In this document: positions 1-10,220 of the stretch, in pieces | How the letters are laid out: each line of letters begins with the position of its first letter | Position numbering within the stretch: position 1 is the first letter of the stretch | Assembly (NCBI RefSeq): GCF_003858655.1 | Contig: NZ_RQXV01000001.1 | Location: forward strand, 928,361-992,360 | DNA length: 64,000 nucleotides | Direction of reading: 5' to 3' | Source of the DNA: Amphritea balenae | GTDB taxonomy: Bacteria; Pseudomonadota; Gammaproteobacteria; Pseudomonadales; Balneatricaceae | The notes under the pieces: model-generated | Database searches by the model: none | What the model saw: only the letters and a program-made list of their open reading frames with translations | What the model was told of the DNA's origin: nothing | Made by a program: the position numbers and the translations under genes

Positions 1-1059
1 AGTGCCTTAGCTGAAAAGTATGGCGATAAAAAAGCCATTGTGGCGGGGGCATTCTGCTATGCCATCGGCCTGGTGCTGTCGGCTTTTGCTATCACGCCCG
101 GGCAACATCAACTGCTGGAGATGCTGGTCGGTTTTGGTATTGCCGGTACCGGGTTTGGCGTTATTCTCGCCGTTGTGGGCCGCGCAGTCTCTGATAAGCA
201 CCGCTCACTAGCGCTGGGTATTACCACCGCTGCGGGCTCCGCCGGACAGATTGTAGGGCCACCGGTAACCCAATTTTTATTACAGCAGATGCCCTGGCAG
301 TCGGTATTCATCTTCCTCGCCGGCTTTGTAATGATCTCACTGCTGGCGCTGTTCTTTATGCGCATTCCACCGCCACCACCAAAACAACAAAATGACGAGC
401 CGATGGGCCGGGTCATTATGCAGGCGGTTAAAGATCCCTCTTTCACCTTTATCTTTGTCGGGTTCTTTTCCTGCGGTTATCAGCTGGCCTTTATTACCGC
501 GCACTTCCCGGCGTTTATTACCGAGATGTGCAGCGTCGTTACCCCGGGTAGTGTTATTCAGTCGTTGGGGGTTTCATCGACATCGACCCTGGGCGCTATG
601 GCGATCGCTCTGATCGGCGTATCCAATATATGCGGTACTGTTTTAGCGGGCTGGCTAGGCAGTAAGTACTCAAGAAAGTACCTGCTGGCAGGGATCTATC
701 TGCTACGAACTATCGTTGCAGCGGCATTTATCCTCAATCCAATCACCCCCGAATCGGTGGTAGTATTTTCAATATTGATGGGTGCTCTGTGGCTGGCCAC
801 AGTACCACTGACATCCGGTCTGGTGGCACAGATTTACGGCCTCCGCTACATGGGAACCTTGTACGGGCTGGTATTTTTCTCCCATCAACTGGGCGGCTTC
901 ATCGGTGTCTGGCTGGGCGGCACTATGTACGACCTGTACGGTAACTATAACCTGGTATGGTGGGTCGGTATAGGCGTGGGCGCCCTTTCAGCGCTGGTGC
1001 ATCTACCGATACAGGAACGCCCCTGGGCCGAACGTCAGCCCCAGCTAGCAACTTCCTGA
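1..1059 (+). CDS. MFS transporter, C-terminal part (truncated by window edge)
   Basis: The reading frame is open from the first base, so the start lies outside the window; about 352 residues are visible. The protein is very hydrophobic, with some eight to nine predicted membrane helices, a charged central loop containing a run of prolines (IPPPPP, about residue 122) and a glycine-rich helix FIGVWLGGTMYDLYGNY near the end. This fits the 12-helix major facilitator superfamily, in which the central loop separates the two six-helix halves. The segment ALAEKYGDKKA at the left edge resembles the conserved MFS loop between helices 2 and 3. Substrate cannot be told. It converges on sbcC across a bidirectional terminator. 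Confidence 0.85.
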   Translation, partial: SALAEKYGDKKAIVAGAFCYAIGLVLSAFAITPGQHQLLEMLVGFGIAGTGFGVILAVVGRAVSDKHRSLALGITTAAGSAGQIVGPPVTQFLLQQMPWQSVFIFLAGFVMISLLALFFMRIPPPPPKQQNDEPMGRVIMQAVKDPSFTFIFVGFFSCGYQLAFITAHFPAFITEMCSVVTPGSVIQSLGVSSTSTLGAMAIALIGVSNICGTVLAGWLGSKYSRKYLLAGIYLLRTIVAAAFILNPITPESVVVFSILMGALWLATVPLTSGLVAQIYGLRYMGTLYGLVFFSHQLGGFIGVWLGGTMYDLYGNYNLVWWVGIGVGALSALVHLPIQERPWAERQPQLATS

Positions 1060-1065
1060 CAAGCT

Positions 1066-1105
1066 AAAAAAAAGCCCGAATGGATCAATCCACCGGGCTT
1101 TTTCT
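1066..1105. terminator. Bidirectional rho-independent terminator
   Basis: Stem AAAGCCCG (1071-1078) pairs with CGGGCTTT (1094-1101), with an A-run upstream and a T-run downstream. It can therefore end transcription of both the MFS gene (+) and sbcC (-), which converge here. Confidence 0.85.
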
Positions 1106-1149
1106 TTAAAGTCAGAGTCTGTTAGCACGGCTCAATCCATAAGTTCGAT

Positions 1150-4100
1150 TCAACACTTAGCCACGACCCGATATTCCGCGCTCAACTGACTCACGCCAAG
1201 ACCACTTTTCTTAGTGACTCTCAATTGGGTAGGAATACGCTCTTTCATCGCTTCGATGTGACTAATAACACCAATCATCTTGCCTGACGCATTCAGGTTA
1301 TCAAGTGCATCCAGTGCAATATCCAGCGTTTCGCTATCCAGTGTGCCAAAGCCTTCATCCAGAAACAGGGAATCGATACTGGTTTTATGGCTAACCAGAT
1401 CAGATAGCGCCAGCGCCAATGCCAGGCTGACAAGAAAGCTTTCTCCGCCGGACAAGGTTTTAGTATCCCGCTCAACATCACCCTGCCAGGTATCCAATAC
1501 ACTGAGCTCTAGCCCCTCACCCAGTTTACGCTTCAGCAGATAGCGACCATGCAGCCGCTCCAGCTGCTGATTTGCCAGATAAACCAGGTTATCCAGAGTC
1601 AGCCCCTGCGCAAACTTGCGGAATTTGTCACCCTTTTGCGAACCGATCAGCGAATGCAGATGCTGAATATCATCGTAGTGTTCCCTATAACGCTCTATCG
1701 CTTCGAATAGCGACTGCTGATCTTTACGACGCGCCTGATCAGAAGTCAGTTCATTACTGATTTCACCATCGCGTTTCGCCAGCTGTTCCAGGGTTATAGT
1801 CAACGCGCTAATCTGCTCTTCAACGTCGGCTCTTAAAGTTTTCTGATAGACATCAGCCTGTGGATTTTCCATAACCCGTTGCAAGCTTTGCTCAGCATTG
1901 TCCAACAGTGCCGTGGCTCGCTCGAGCTCGCTATCCAGTTGCTGCTTACGCTCAATAAGCCGCTTTAGTTCTTGCTCGGGCAATAGCGCATCTTGGAATG
2001 TTGCTTCTGTATCAAACGGGCTTTGTGAGAGTAGTGATGCCCAGCGGTCCTGCCGCTCTGAAACCCGGCTTTGCTGTTCCTGAAGCGCTTGTTGCAAGCT
2101 ATTCAATTCAGCTGTCAGGGCTTTATGATCACTGGATAGCTGATGGGTTCGGTCCTGGGCCTGCTGATAATGTTTCTCTGCCGACTGCAACGCAGCCAGG
2201 CTCTTTGACCGTTCCTCGTCAATCCGCTTATCTCCGAATATCTCCCGACGCTGTTCTGTCAGTTGCTGGACCGAAAGGTCCAGACTCTGACGTTCGGAGT
2301 CAAGCTGAGCTAACTGAGTCCCGAGCTCCTTAAGCTGCTGCTGGCTGTTTTTCTGTTCGGCATCCAGTCGATTCAGGCTGCTACTAAGTTGCTCTTTTTT
2401 CGCATGATTACTGTCCCACAACTCAGCATCCTGTCGCTTCGTATCCAGCCACTGCTGAAACTGATCTGGATGAAGCAGCACATCTTCCGGCAGGCTATAA
2501 CCCTGCTCGGTTAACTGAGTAATAAACGCCTCTTGCTGCAAACGGATCTGGTCGGTTCTCTGAACCTTATCTTGCCGGGCTTCCTGCAAGGCCTTCGAGG
2601 TATTAGCAACAGCCTGCTCCGTCAACTTGAGTCCGGAGGTCAGTTGCTCAGCATTTCGTTTAGCATTATCCCAACGCTGTTTTACTTCGTCCCGCTGTTT
2701 ATTCAATGCTTTGAGGTTTTGAATGGCCGTGATGCATTGATTTAACTGCGCTTGTACGCTGCTTTCAAATTGCTGCAGACTTTGCCCATCGGCGATCACA
2801 AAACTGACTTGCAGGGCCGCTGCGACTGTTTGCCATTGCTGTTCCAGACCGGTCTGCTCAGCTCTGATATCAGTCTGTCGTTTACTCAACTCTTGCAGAT
2901 AACGGTCCAGCGACTCCAGCGTGACACTAAGTTCCTGACCTTTCTCTTTAATCGCATGAAGCTCTTTTTCAGCCGCATCTTTATCTTTCACAGTCTGCGA
3001 CAGGTCCGGCGCTCCGTCATCCAGTTTCGGGTGCTCATGCGAACCGCACAAGGGGCACTCTTCACCCTGCTTCAGTGCTGCACGAAACTGAGCCAGCTGT
3101 TCATCCTGGGTTACCAGCTGACACAGTGCATTAAACAGCTGTTCCTGCTTTTTATATTGCTCACGCAACTGAGAGCGGCTTTGCTGCATTACCTGTTGTC
3201 GCTTCTGCTCGTTCTGCCGGGCCGCACACTTTTCCTGATATTCTGTTTCAAGCTGTTGCCAACGACGATTTAACTCCTGCAATGTAAGCAGTTTCAGGCT
3301 ATTACTATTTAACTGTTCACGCTGAGCTTCAATCCGTTCAAGTTCCAGCTCAGTATCGCCATTCTCACAGGCTTTAATGCAAGCCTCATTCGCTGCTTGC
3401 CAGGCTTGCTCATCGCGGCTCGCTTCTGCCGCACTCTGCTGTTGTTGCAGTTTTTGTTCCGCTAAAGCTTTCTGCTGCTGGCTCAGCTGTTGCTGCAGGC
3501 CCTTCTCCTTATTAATCAGGTTATCTAAAGCATTCTGTTCAGAACGTGTCTGTTGCGCCTGAAGCTGCCACTGACCCAGGTATTGCTTTAACGACCGGTC
3601 TGCCTGATGTTGCTGCAGATACTGATTAATACTGTGTAATTCAACGGTCTGACTTTCGATCTGAGCACTGATCGATTTCAGCAGTTCATCACAGGCCTGC
3701 TTTTTACTACCGTTATCAGCGATCAGCCGGCCTCTGTCTTTAGATTTTTCCTGTATAGCAGCGATCTGTTGTTCAAGCGGAACCACTTTATCGTTAATTA
3801 AACCTTCCTGCTGTTCATGGAACTGCTTTGCTGTGGATAACTGTTCCTGTCCCTGCTTGAGCTGCCCGGCGGCATTTTCCAGTTGTACTTTAAGCCCCGC
3901 CTCGGCAACTTGTTTCTCGTTCAGTAAACCTTTGCTGTTAGTGGCTTGCTGCTGCGCATCTTGCAGCAACATAAAAGGTGTTCTGAGTTTTTCTGCCGGT
4001 TCACTTTGCTGTAATCGCAACAGGTCTGGTTGAGCCTGTATCAGCTGATCTTTGGCTGTCATCAAGCCCGAAGTCGTGGTCGTTTTGTCCTGCTGTGCCC

Positions 4101-4860
4101 TATCGTACTGCTGCCACCAGCTAAGATGGTTAGTGTATTCAGTTAACTGGGTTTTCTGTGTCGCCTGTTGCTGCTGAAGTTGCGATAGTTCTTGTCTGAG
4201 CAGCTGAAGGTTTTCTTCTGTTAGCAGCTGTACGCCTTTGGCCTGGGCTTCCAGTTCAGCTTTCTTTTGCTTAGCTTGTGAAAAATGCTGATGTACCTTT
4301 TCAGAAATAAGGCCGTAAACCTCGGTTCCCGTCAACTCTTCTAACAACTCGGCCCGCTCAGCCTCTTTTGCGTTCAGAAAGGCGGCAAACTCACCCTGCG
4401 AGAGCATCATTGATTTGGTAAAGCGGGAAAAATCCAGACCGGTAATCTGTTCAATGATTTCGCTCTTCTGCCTGATCTGAGTGGCCAACACCTTACCCGT
4501 TGCCACTTCGGCCAGTTCAACATCTGCCTGTTGCAGATTGCCATCCGCTTTACCCCGCGAACGTCGCATACTCCAGTGGGCGCGGTAGGCCTGACCTTTC
4601 ACTTCGAACTGCACTTCTGCTGAGCACTCAGAAGCCCCACGGGTCATAATCTCATTGCTCGAGGTAGAGATCTGACCCAACCGGGGCGTCTGGTGATATA
4701 GCGCCAGACAGATCGCATCCAACAGGGTTGTTTTCCCCGCCCCCGTTGGCCCGGTAATAGCAAACAGGCCATTATCAGCGAACGGTGACTGGGTAAAATC
4801 GACTTTCCATTCATCTTTAAGGGAGTTCAGATTCTTGAACTGCAGGCTTAATATCTTCAT
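1150..4860 (-). CDS. sbcC: SbcC, ATPase subunit of the SbcCD nuclease
   Basis: 1236 residues, in the range of bacterial SbcC/Rad50. The N-terminal ABC half carries Walker A GPTGAGKT (residues 37-44). A very long glutamine-rich coiled coil follows, with the zinc-hook CPLCG at its apex near residue 600. The C-terminal half has the ABC signature LSGGES near 1135 and Walker B/D-loop LFLDEGFGTLD near 1160. With SbcD it forms the Mre11-Rad50-type complex that opens DNA hairpins, cleaves palindromes and processes double-strand ends. Its ATG overlaps the sbcD stop by 4 bp (ATGA), so the two are translationally coupled. Rad50 homologue is the only sensible reading. Confidence 0.97.
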   Translation of the reverse strand: MKILSLQFKNLNSLKDEWKVDFTQSPFADNGLFAITGPTGAGKTTLLDAICLALYHQTPRLGQISTSSNEIMTRGASECSAEVQFEVKGQAYRAHWSMRRSRGKADGNLQQADVELAEVATGKVLATQIRQKSEIIEQITGLDFSRFTKSMMLSQGEFAAFLNAKEAERAELLEELTGTEVYGLISEKVHQHFSQAKQKKAELEAQAKGVQLLTEENLQLLRQELSQLQQQQATQKTQLTEYTNHLSWWQQYDRAQQDKTTTTSGLMTAKDQLIQAQPDLLRLQQSEPAEKLRTPFMLLQDAQQQATNSKGLLNEKQVAEAGLKVQLENAAGQLKQGQEQLSTAKQFHEQQEGLINDKVVPLEQQIAAIQEKSKDRGRLIADNGSKKQACDELLKSISAQIESQTVELHSINQYLQQHQADRSLKQYLGQWQLQAQQTRSEQNALDNLINKEKGLQQQLSQQQKALAEQKLQQQQSAAEASRDEQAWQAANEACIKACENGDTELELERIEAQREQLNSNSLKLLTLQELNRRWQQLETEYQEKCAARQNEQKRQQVMQQSRSQLREQYKKQEQLFNALCQLVTQDEQLAQFRAALKQGEECPLCGSHEHPKLDDGAPDLSQTVKDKDAAEKELHAIKEKGQELSVTLESLDRYLQELSKRQTDIRAEQTGLEQQWQTVAAALQVSFVIADGQSLQQFESSVQAQLNQCITAIQNLKALNKQRDEVKQRWDNAKRNAEQLTSGLKLTEQAVANTSKALQEARQDKVQRTDQIRLQQEAFITQLTEQGYSLPEDVLLHPDQFQQWLDTKRQDAELWDSNHAKKEQLSSSLNRLDAEQKNSQQQLKELGTQLAQLDSERQSLDLSVQQLTEQRREIFGDKRIDEERSKSLAALQSAEKHYQQAQDRTHQLSSDHKALTAELNSLQQALQEQQSRVSERQDRWASLLSQSPFDTEATFQDALLPEQELKRLIERKQQLDSELERATALLDNAEQSLQRVMENPQADVYQKTLRADVEEQISALTITLEQLAKRDGEISNELTSDQARRKDQQSLFEAIERYREHYDDIQHLHSLIGSQKGDKFRKFAQGLTLDNLVYLANQQLERLHGRYLLKRKLGEGLELSVLDTWQGDVERDTKTLSGGESFLVSLALALALSDLVSHKTSIDSLFLDEGFGTLDSETLDIALDALDNLNASGKMIGVISHIEAMKERIPTQLRVTKKSGLGVSQLSAEYRVVAKC

Positions 4861-6128
4861 GCCGCTGACTCCGGATTTTCAACTTCGGTGAGGATTTCAC
4901 GAAACTGTTGTTCCATCCTGACCCGTCTTGCGGTTTCAACTTCACCTTCAAAACTTTCCAGTTCCAGACGCTTGGCAAAAACTTCCTGGGGCGTCAGCTC
5001 TGCTAAGGTTTCCCGTTCAATTTGAGACAAAGCTTGTTGCGTACGATTTCGGGACCGACGTAACTGTAATACTTCGACATTCAGGCCTTCGGTCATCTGC
5101 TGAACCCGCTGCTGCAGATCAGACAGATAATCCTGCACTTGCACTTCGATACAGAGCCATACCGGTAGAGACTCATCTCTATCTTTATATTCTGCTAACT
5201 GACAGGCTATCGATTCTAAGTCACCTTTTATCACCGCCATCGGCTGAGAAACCGGTACCTCCAGTGGCGTAACTTTCGACTGTTGGCTGGAATTAAACTC
5301 CACCATCACTACCTGCTTGGTGGTTTTAAGCTCATCGAAACTCAATGGAATAGGTGAACCGCTATAGCGAATATGGTCAGACTTAGCGACTATTTGCGGC
5401 CTGTGGATATGCCCTAAAGCGATATAGTCCGCCGGTGGAAAACCATCGGCAGCGAAACCTTCCAGAGTACCGATATAGATATCACGTACTGAATCTGACT
5501 GGCTGACACCTAATGCAGTCAGGTGACCGGTGGCGATAATTGGCACAGCTAAACTTTTAGAATCCCTAAGGTTCACAGCTTGCTGATACAGCTGATGGTA
5601 ATGCTGTTTTATTGCATCACCTAATGCCTGACGCTTTTCCAGACCCGATTCACCTGCACTACTCTGGATAACATCGCGGGGCCGGATAAAAGGGATCGCA
5701 CAAAGAATAGCGCCGGTCTCTTTTTGGCGGTTTCGCAGCTCGATTATCTGTTCAGAAAACAGCTGACCATCTTGCCCTGAGGTATTTTCACCGACCTCAG
5801 TAGCGACATTGGCAATAACATGGGTATTAAGACAGGCCACCAGCTGTTTTGACTCATTCAGCGTCGACACCGAATCATGGTTTCCGCCTAATACCACCAA
5901 CGTGCAGCCAAGTTGATTGATTGCGACGATAAAGCGGTTATACATCTCCCGGGCATAACTGGGAGGTGTACCCGTATCAAAAATGTCCCCGGCAACAATC
6001 ACAGCATCGATCTGTTGTTCATCTACCTGCATTAGCAACCAGTCAAGAAAAGCCTGATGTTCCGCCTTACGACTTTTAGTGAAAAAGCTCTGACCCAGGT
6101 GCCAGTCAGATGTGTGCAGGATTTTCAT
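4857..6128 (-). CDS. sbcD: SbcD, nuclease subunit of SbcCD
   Basis: 423 residues with the calcineurin-like phosphoesterase motifs of Mre11/SbcD: HTSDWHLGQ (4-12), VIVAGDIFDTG (about 44-54), LGGNHDS (about 80), TGHLT and LGHIHRPQ, which supply the two-metal active site. The C-terminal capping region (about 270-423) is the SbcD type. First gene of the sbcDC operon, overlapping sbcC by 4 bp. No obvious operator was recognised in the 152 bp upstream, which must hold its promoter and that of the broken GNAT gene. Confidence 0.97.
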   Translation of the reverse strand: MKILHTSDWHLGQSFFTKSRKAEHQAFLDWLLMQVDEQQIDAVIVAGDIFDTGTPPSYAREMYNRFIVAINQLGCTLVVLGGNHDSVSTLNESKQLVACLNTHVIANVATEVGENTSGQDGQLFSEQIIELRNRQKETGAILCAIPFIRPRDVIQSSAGESGLEKRQALGDAIKQHYHQLYQQAVNLRDSKSLAVPIIATGHLTALGVSQSDSVRDIYIGTLEGFAADGFPPADYIALGHIHRPQIVAKSDHIRYSGSPIPLSFDELKTTKQVVMVEFNSSQQSKVTPLEVPVSQPMAVIKGDLESIACQLAEYKDRDESLPVWLCIEVQVQDYLSDLQQRVQQMTEGLNVEVLQLRRSRNRTQQALSQIERETLAELTPQEVFAKRLELESFEGEVETARRVRMEQQFREILTEVENPESAA

Positions 6129-6280
6129 AGCGAACGCCCGTAAGCCGTCAAAAAAAGGACAAATATCCTATCACAGAGCGACTACTTATAAGGGGTATTT
6201 TTATGCATAGAAGAGAGAGAATATAATCGATCAGATAACTATTTATACTTCCCGACAAACAATGACAGGTGTCACCACGG

Positions 6281-7059
6281 ATGGAATTTATTCAAACCAG
6301 TAAACCAGAATTCACACTGCGCTTTGCCACCCCTGATGATGCAGGCTTAGTTCTCAGCTATATGTAGGGAACCTGCAAACAAGCCCTAAGCTTTCTCAGT
6401 GGACAGTAAATCGACTTAGTGCGCGAATGGCTGCGCAGCGGAATGACGAGTCCTTTCCAAGCAGTCAGACAAAGCAATAAGTCGATTTAATGTCCACCCC
6501 TTCTTTTTTAAAAGAAGGGGGCTTACAGAGCGATCCAATTTCTTTGTTAGCCATTTTCGACAGGCAACCAGCATGTCTGTAATCGCTGCCTCGAACTTGA
6601 ACCGCTCTATAAGCCTGAGGTGCTTGGGGTTTGCTCGCAGGTTCCCTGGGTACTTACCAGAAGATGCGAGATAAAATCACCGCCACTGAAGAGGACTTCC
6701 ACCGACTGCTTTCTGAGGGCCGAGGTGAGACCATCTTCGGGCAGTACGATGGCGAAACCGTCGCCTTCATCTACTTTTATCAAAATTCATCAGCTTTTAC
6801 GGGACAAACCGGTTTATACATTGATGGCTTTCTTGTGGATGAAGCGATGAAAGGAAAAGGCCTGGGCAAGATCATGATGGCCTATATGTCACAACTCGCG
6901 CTGGAACGAGATTGTCAACGACTGGAGTGGGGCTGTCTGGACTGGAATCAGCCCGCAATCGACTTCTATCGTAAGCTGGATGCTTATAGCGTTGAAGAAA
7001 TGCGTATCTATCGTTTCGGCCCTGAACAGTTAGAAAGTAATGCCAATAGCTTTAACTAA
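6281..7059 (+). pseudogene. GNAT-family N-acetyltransferase, interrupted by a MITE-like insert
   Basis: The N-terminal piece starts at ATG 6281 and gives a typical GNAT first strand and helix (FTLRFATPDDAGLVLSYM, 28 codons) before a TAG at 6365-6367 that lies at the end of the inserted element. The rest of the gene resumes right of the insert around 6646 in a different frame (LGTYQKM, then ITATEEDFHRLLSEG, VDEAMKGKGLGKIMMAY and an intact C-terminus ending at 7059). Together they make a single-domain GNAT of about 160 residues (YhdR/Spd1-acetyltransferase-like). The 3' part is open from a TTG at 6631 and could be expressed as an N-truncated product, but the first strand and helix would be lost. 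A broken gene is the best call. Confidence 0.85.
6366..6647. mobile_element. MITE-like non-autonomous element (about 282 bp) with terminal inverted repeats
   Basis: The ends are imperfect inverted repeats: AGGGAACCTGCAAACAAGCC at 6366 and, read on the other strand from 6647, AGGGAACCTGCGAGCAAACC; 18 of 21 bases match. Inside is a second inverted pair, GGACAGTAAATCGACTTA (6401-6418) and its near-complement at 6478-6495 (17 of 18), a short hairpin around 6420-6436, and a perfect 11-bp hairpin CCCCTTCTTTT/AAAAGAAGGGG (6497-6520). No transposase gene is present. It sits inside a GNAT gene. An exact target duplication cannot be defined, so the borders may be off by a few bases. The family is not recognised. 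Confidence 0.75.
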
Positions 7060-7216
7060 GAGATGAAACTAAGTTCTTTAAGCCTCACTACAAGACATAA
7101 CGACTTCTGTTACGGCTGTATATTCAGCAGCGAGACGAACATCGAAATAACGACTGTGCAGAACATAAAGCAGAAAATACGTTAAAACAGGGGCCCTTTG
7201 AAGGATTTTTTTAAAT

Positions 7217-8260
7217 TCAATTTCTTAGCAAGCTTGATCGACCTAGCTTAACGCCACTAACGCCTGGCACTGAAGCTTCTGACTCCCGTTTACGCTCTTC
7301 TCTGGGGGTCAGTCCATAGTGGTTACGATAGGCCGTACTGAAATAGGAAGCACTGGAAAAACCACAGGCTAAACCGACCTGTAGTGCAGGCTTATCACTC
7401 TGGCGTAGCAACTGCCTCGCCATCTCCAGACGCAGTTCCAGATAGTATTTTGAAGGCACCGTCTGCAGATGTTTCTTGAACAGCCGCTCCAGGTGGCGAC
7501 GTGACACCCCAACATGAAAGGCAAGATCGTCAGTACTTAGTGGCTCTTCGATATTCGCTTCCATCAGAGTAACCGCTTCAATAAGCTTAGGTTGGCTGGC
7601 ACCGATACGGGCTTTCAACGGAACCCTCTGCTGATCATCACCGGAGCGCATTCGTTCACAGATAAACTGTTCAGAAATGGATGCAGCCAGATCCATATCG
7701 TAATGCTGACCTATAAGAAACAACATCATATCCATCGCTGCGGTGCCACCACTGCAGGTATAACGATTAGCATCAATCTCAAACAAGTTATTGGTGACCT
7801 GTGTATCTGGAAATTCATCCCGCAGGCTGGCCATATCCCACCAGTGGATTGTGGCGCGGTAGCCATTCAGCAATCCGGCGCAGGCCAGCAGGTATGAGCC
7901 GGTACCGATACCACCCAGAGCCATGTTCGAGCGGGACTGACGTCGCAACCAACCGAGCACCATTTCATTACCTGTGCGAGCGATGGGGCTCGCACCACAG
8001 ACAAAAATTGCATCCAGCTGGGGAATGTCCGCCAAACTGCAGTCCACCAGTGTTTTCACCCCGAAACTACTAGCTACCGCTTCGCCATCATGACTGATCA
8101 GTACAGTCTCGTAGCAATCATCTCCGGTTACCCAGTTGGCCATACGCAAGGGCTCAATCCCCGCTGAAAACGCGATCAGGGAAAAGTTAGGCAGCAGCAG
8201 GAAACCAAACCGATGCGGTCTGCTTTGAGAATTGTCACGTGACAACTGGCTATCCACCAA
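7217..8260 (-). CDS. argR: AraC-family regulator with DJ-1/GATase-like domain, ArgR (arginine) type
   Basis: 347 residues: an N-terminal DJ-1/PfpI-like domain (about 15-200) and a C-terminal AraC double HTH (about 225-325, with GVSRRHLERLFKKHL and CGFSSASYFSTAYRNHYG). This architecture is that of the Pseudomonas ArgR, which controls arginine uptake and the aru/ast pathway. Here it is divergent from astC, and a tandem site matching the ArgR consensus lies between them, which supports the assignment. The start is non-ATG: TTG 8260 has GGGAG seven bases upstream; GTG 8257 is the alternative. A perfect palindrome lies within its first codons. Other members of this family (CdhR, GbdR) control carnitine or betaine genes, so the exact effector is inferred from context. 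Confidence 0.8.
   Translation of the reverse strand: MVDSQLSRDNSQSRPHRFGFLLLPNFSLIAFSAGIEPLRMANWVTGDDCYETVLISHDGEAVASSFGVKTLVDCSLADIPQLDAIFVCGASPIARTGNEMVLGWLRRQSRSNMALGGIGTGSYLLACAGLLNGYRATIHWWDMASLRDEFPDTQVTNNLFEIDANRYTCSGGTAAMDMMLFLIGQHYDMDLAASISEQFICERMRSGDDQQRVPLKARIGASQPKLIEAVTLMEANIEEPLSTDDLAFHVGVSRRHLERLFKKHLQTVPSKYYLELRLEMARQLLRQSDKPALQVGLACGFSSASYFSTAYRNHYGLTPREERKRESEASVPGVSGVKLGRSSLLRN
8232..8245. promoter_or_regulatory. Perfect 14-bp palindrome in the first codons of the AraC-type gene
   Basis: TTGTCACGTGACAA is a perfect inverted repeat covering codons 6-10 of the regulator. Its position suits a repressor site or roadblock for the regulator's own gene. The half-site TTGTCAC shares TGTC with the ArgR operator but is arranged as an inverted rather than a direct repeat. 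Function is conjecture. Confidence 0.3.
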
Positions 8261-8405
8261 AACGCATCTCCCATGCTCGTTAACTATTACGTAAAACCAA
8301 TTAAGTAAGACTATTTAGCAGGACTTTTTAGCCGGGCTGATAAACAGATCAGTTCAGAAGCCACAGCATACTGATAATAGTGGCCTCTTTCCCCAGTAAA
8401 GATGA

Positions 8406-9878
<1,473 letters not shown>

Positions 9879-9902
9879 TACAAGACCGTAATTGAAAGCT
9901 TA

Positions 9903-10098
9903 GGAACCCGTCAGGATGTTTTCGGCGGGTTTCCCAAAAACCAAGAGGCTGAGTGAAAACGTTACGAGCGAAGGCTGAACAAGGAAAAAATCGTCGAAAA
10001 TGCGGAGTCTACATTCCGTAAATGAGCAGTTTGAGACTATTTTTAACGCCGTGCAGGCAAGCACAGTAGTTTTCACGCAACCTCAGAGGCCTCTTTTT
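9903..10098. repeat. Structured intergenic repeat with terminal inverted repeats, plus hairpins
   Basis: This gap of 342 bp after astC holds no gene. It begins with a hairpin GGAACCCG/CGGGTTTCC (9903-9934). A segment of about 140 bp follows, bounded by GAGGCTGAGTGAAAAC (9945-9960) and its inverted partner GTTTTCACGCAACCTC (10069-10084; 12 of 16 pair). The right end runs into AGAGGCCTCTTTTTCT (10085-10099), which resembles a terminator and can also pair with AAGAGG at 9943. It may be a dispersed intergenic repeat or small non-autonomous element, or the astC terminator with a long stem. No second copy is seen in this window. Confidence 0.45.
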
Positions 10099-10220
10099 CT
10101 GAATTCCAGGTCGCCTCACTGACAGATATTTTTGCGGTAATCATCAATACTGTTCTTATTAAAAGTCATAACATAAAAGCCATCACAGAAAGATGGCCAT
10201 AATAAAAAAGGACCGCTTAT

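Noticed and set aside
6631..7059. Intact small GNAT gene starting at TTG 6631
   Set aside because: The start codon is in the end of the inserted element; the first GNAT strand and helix are found on the other side of the insert, so this is the 3' part of a broken gene.
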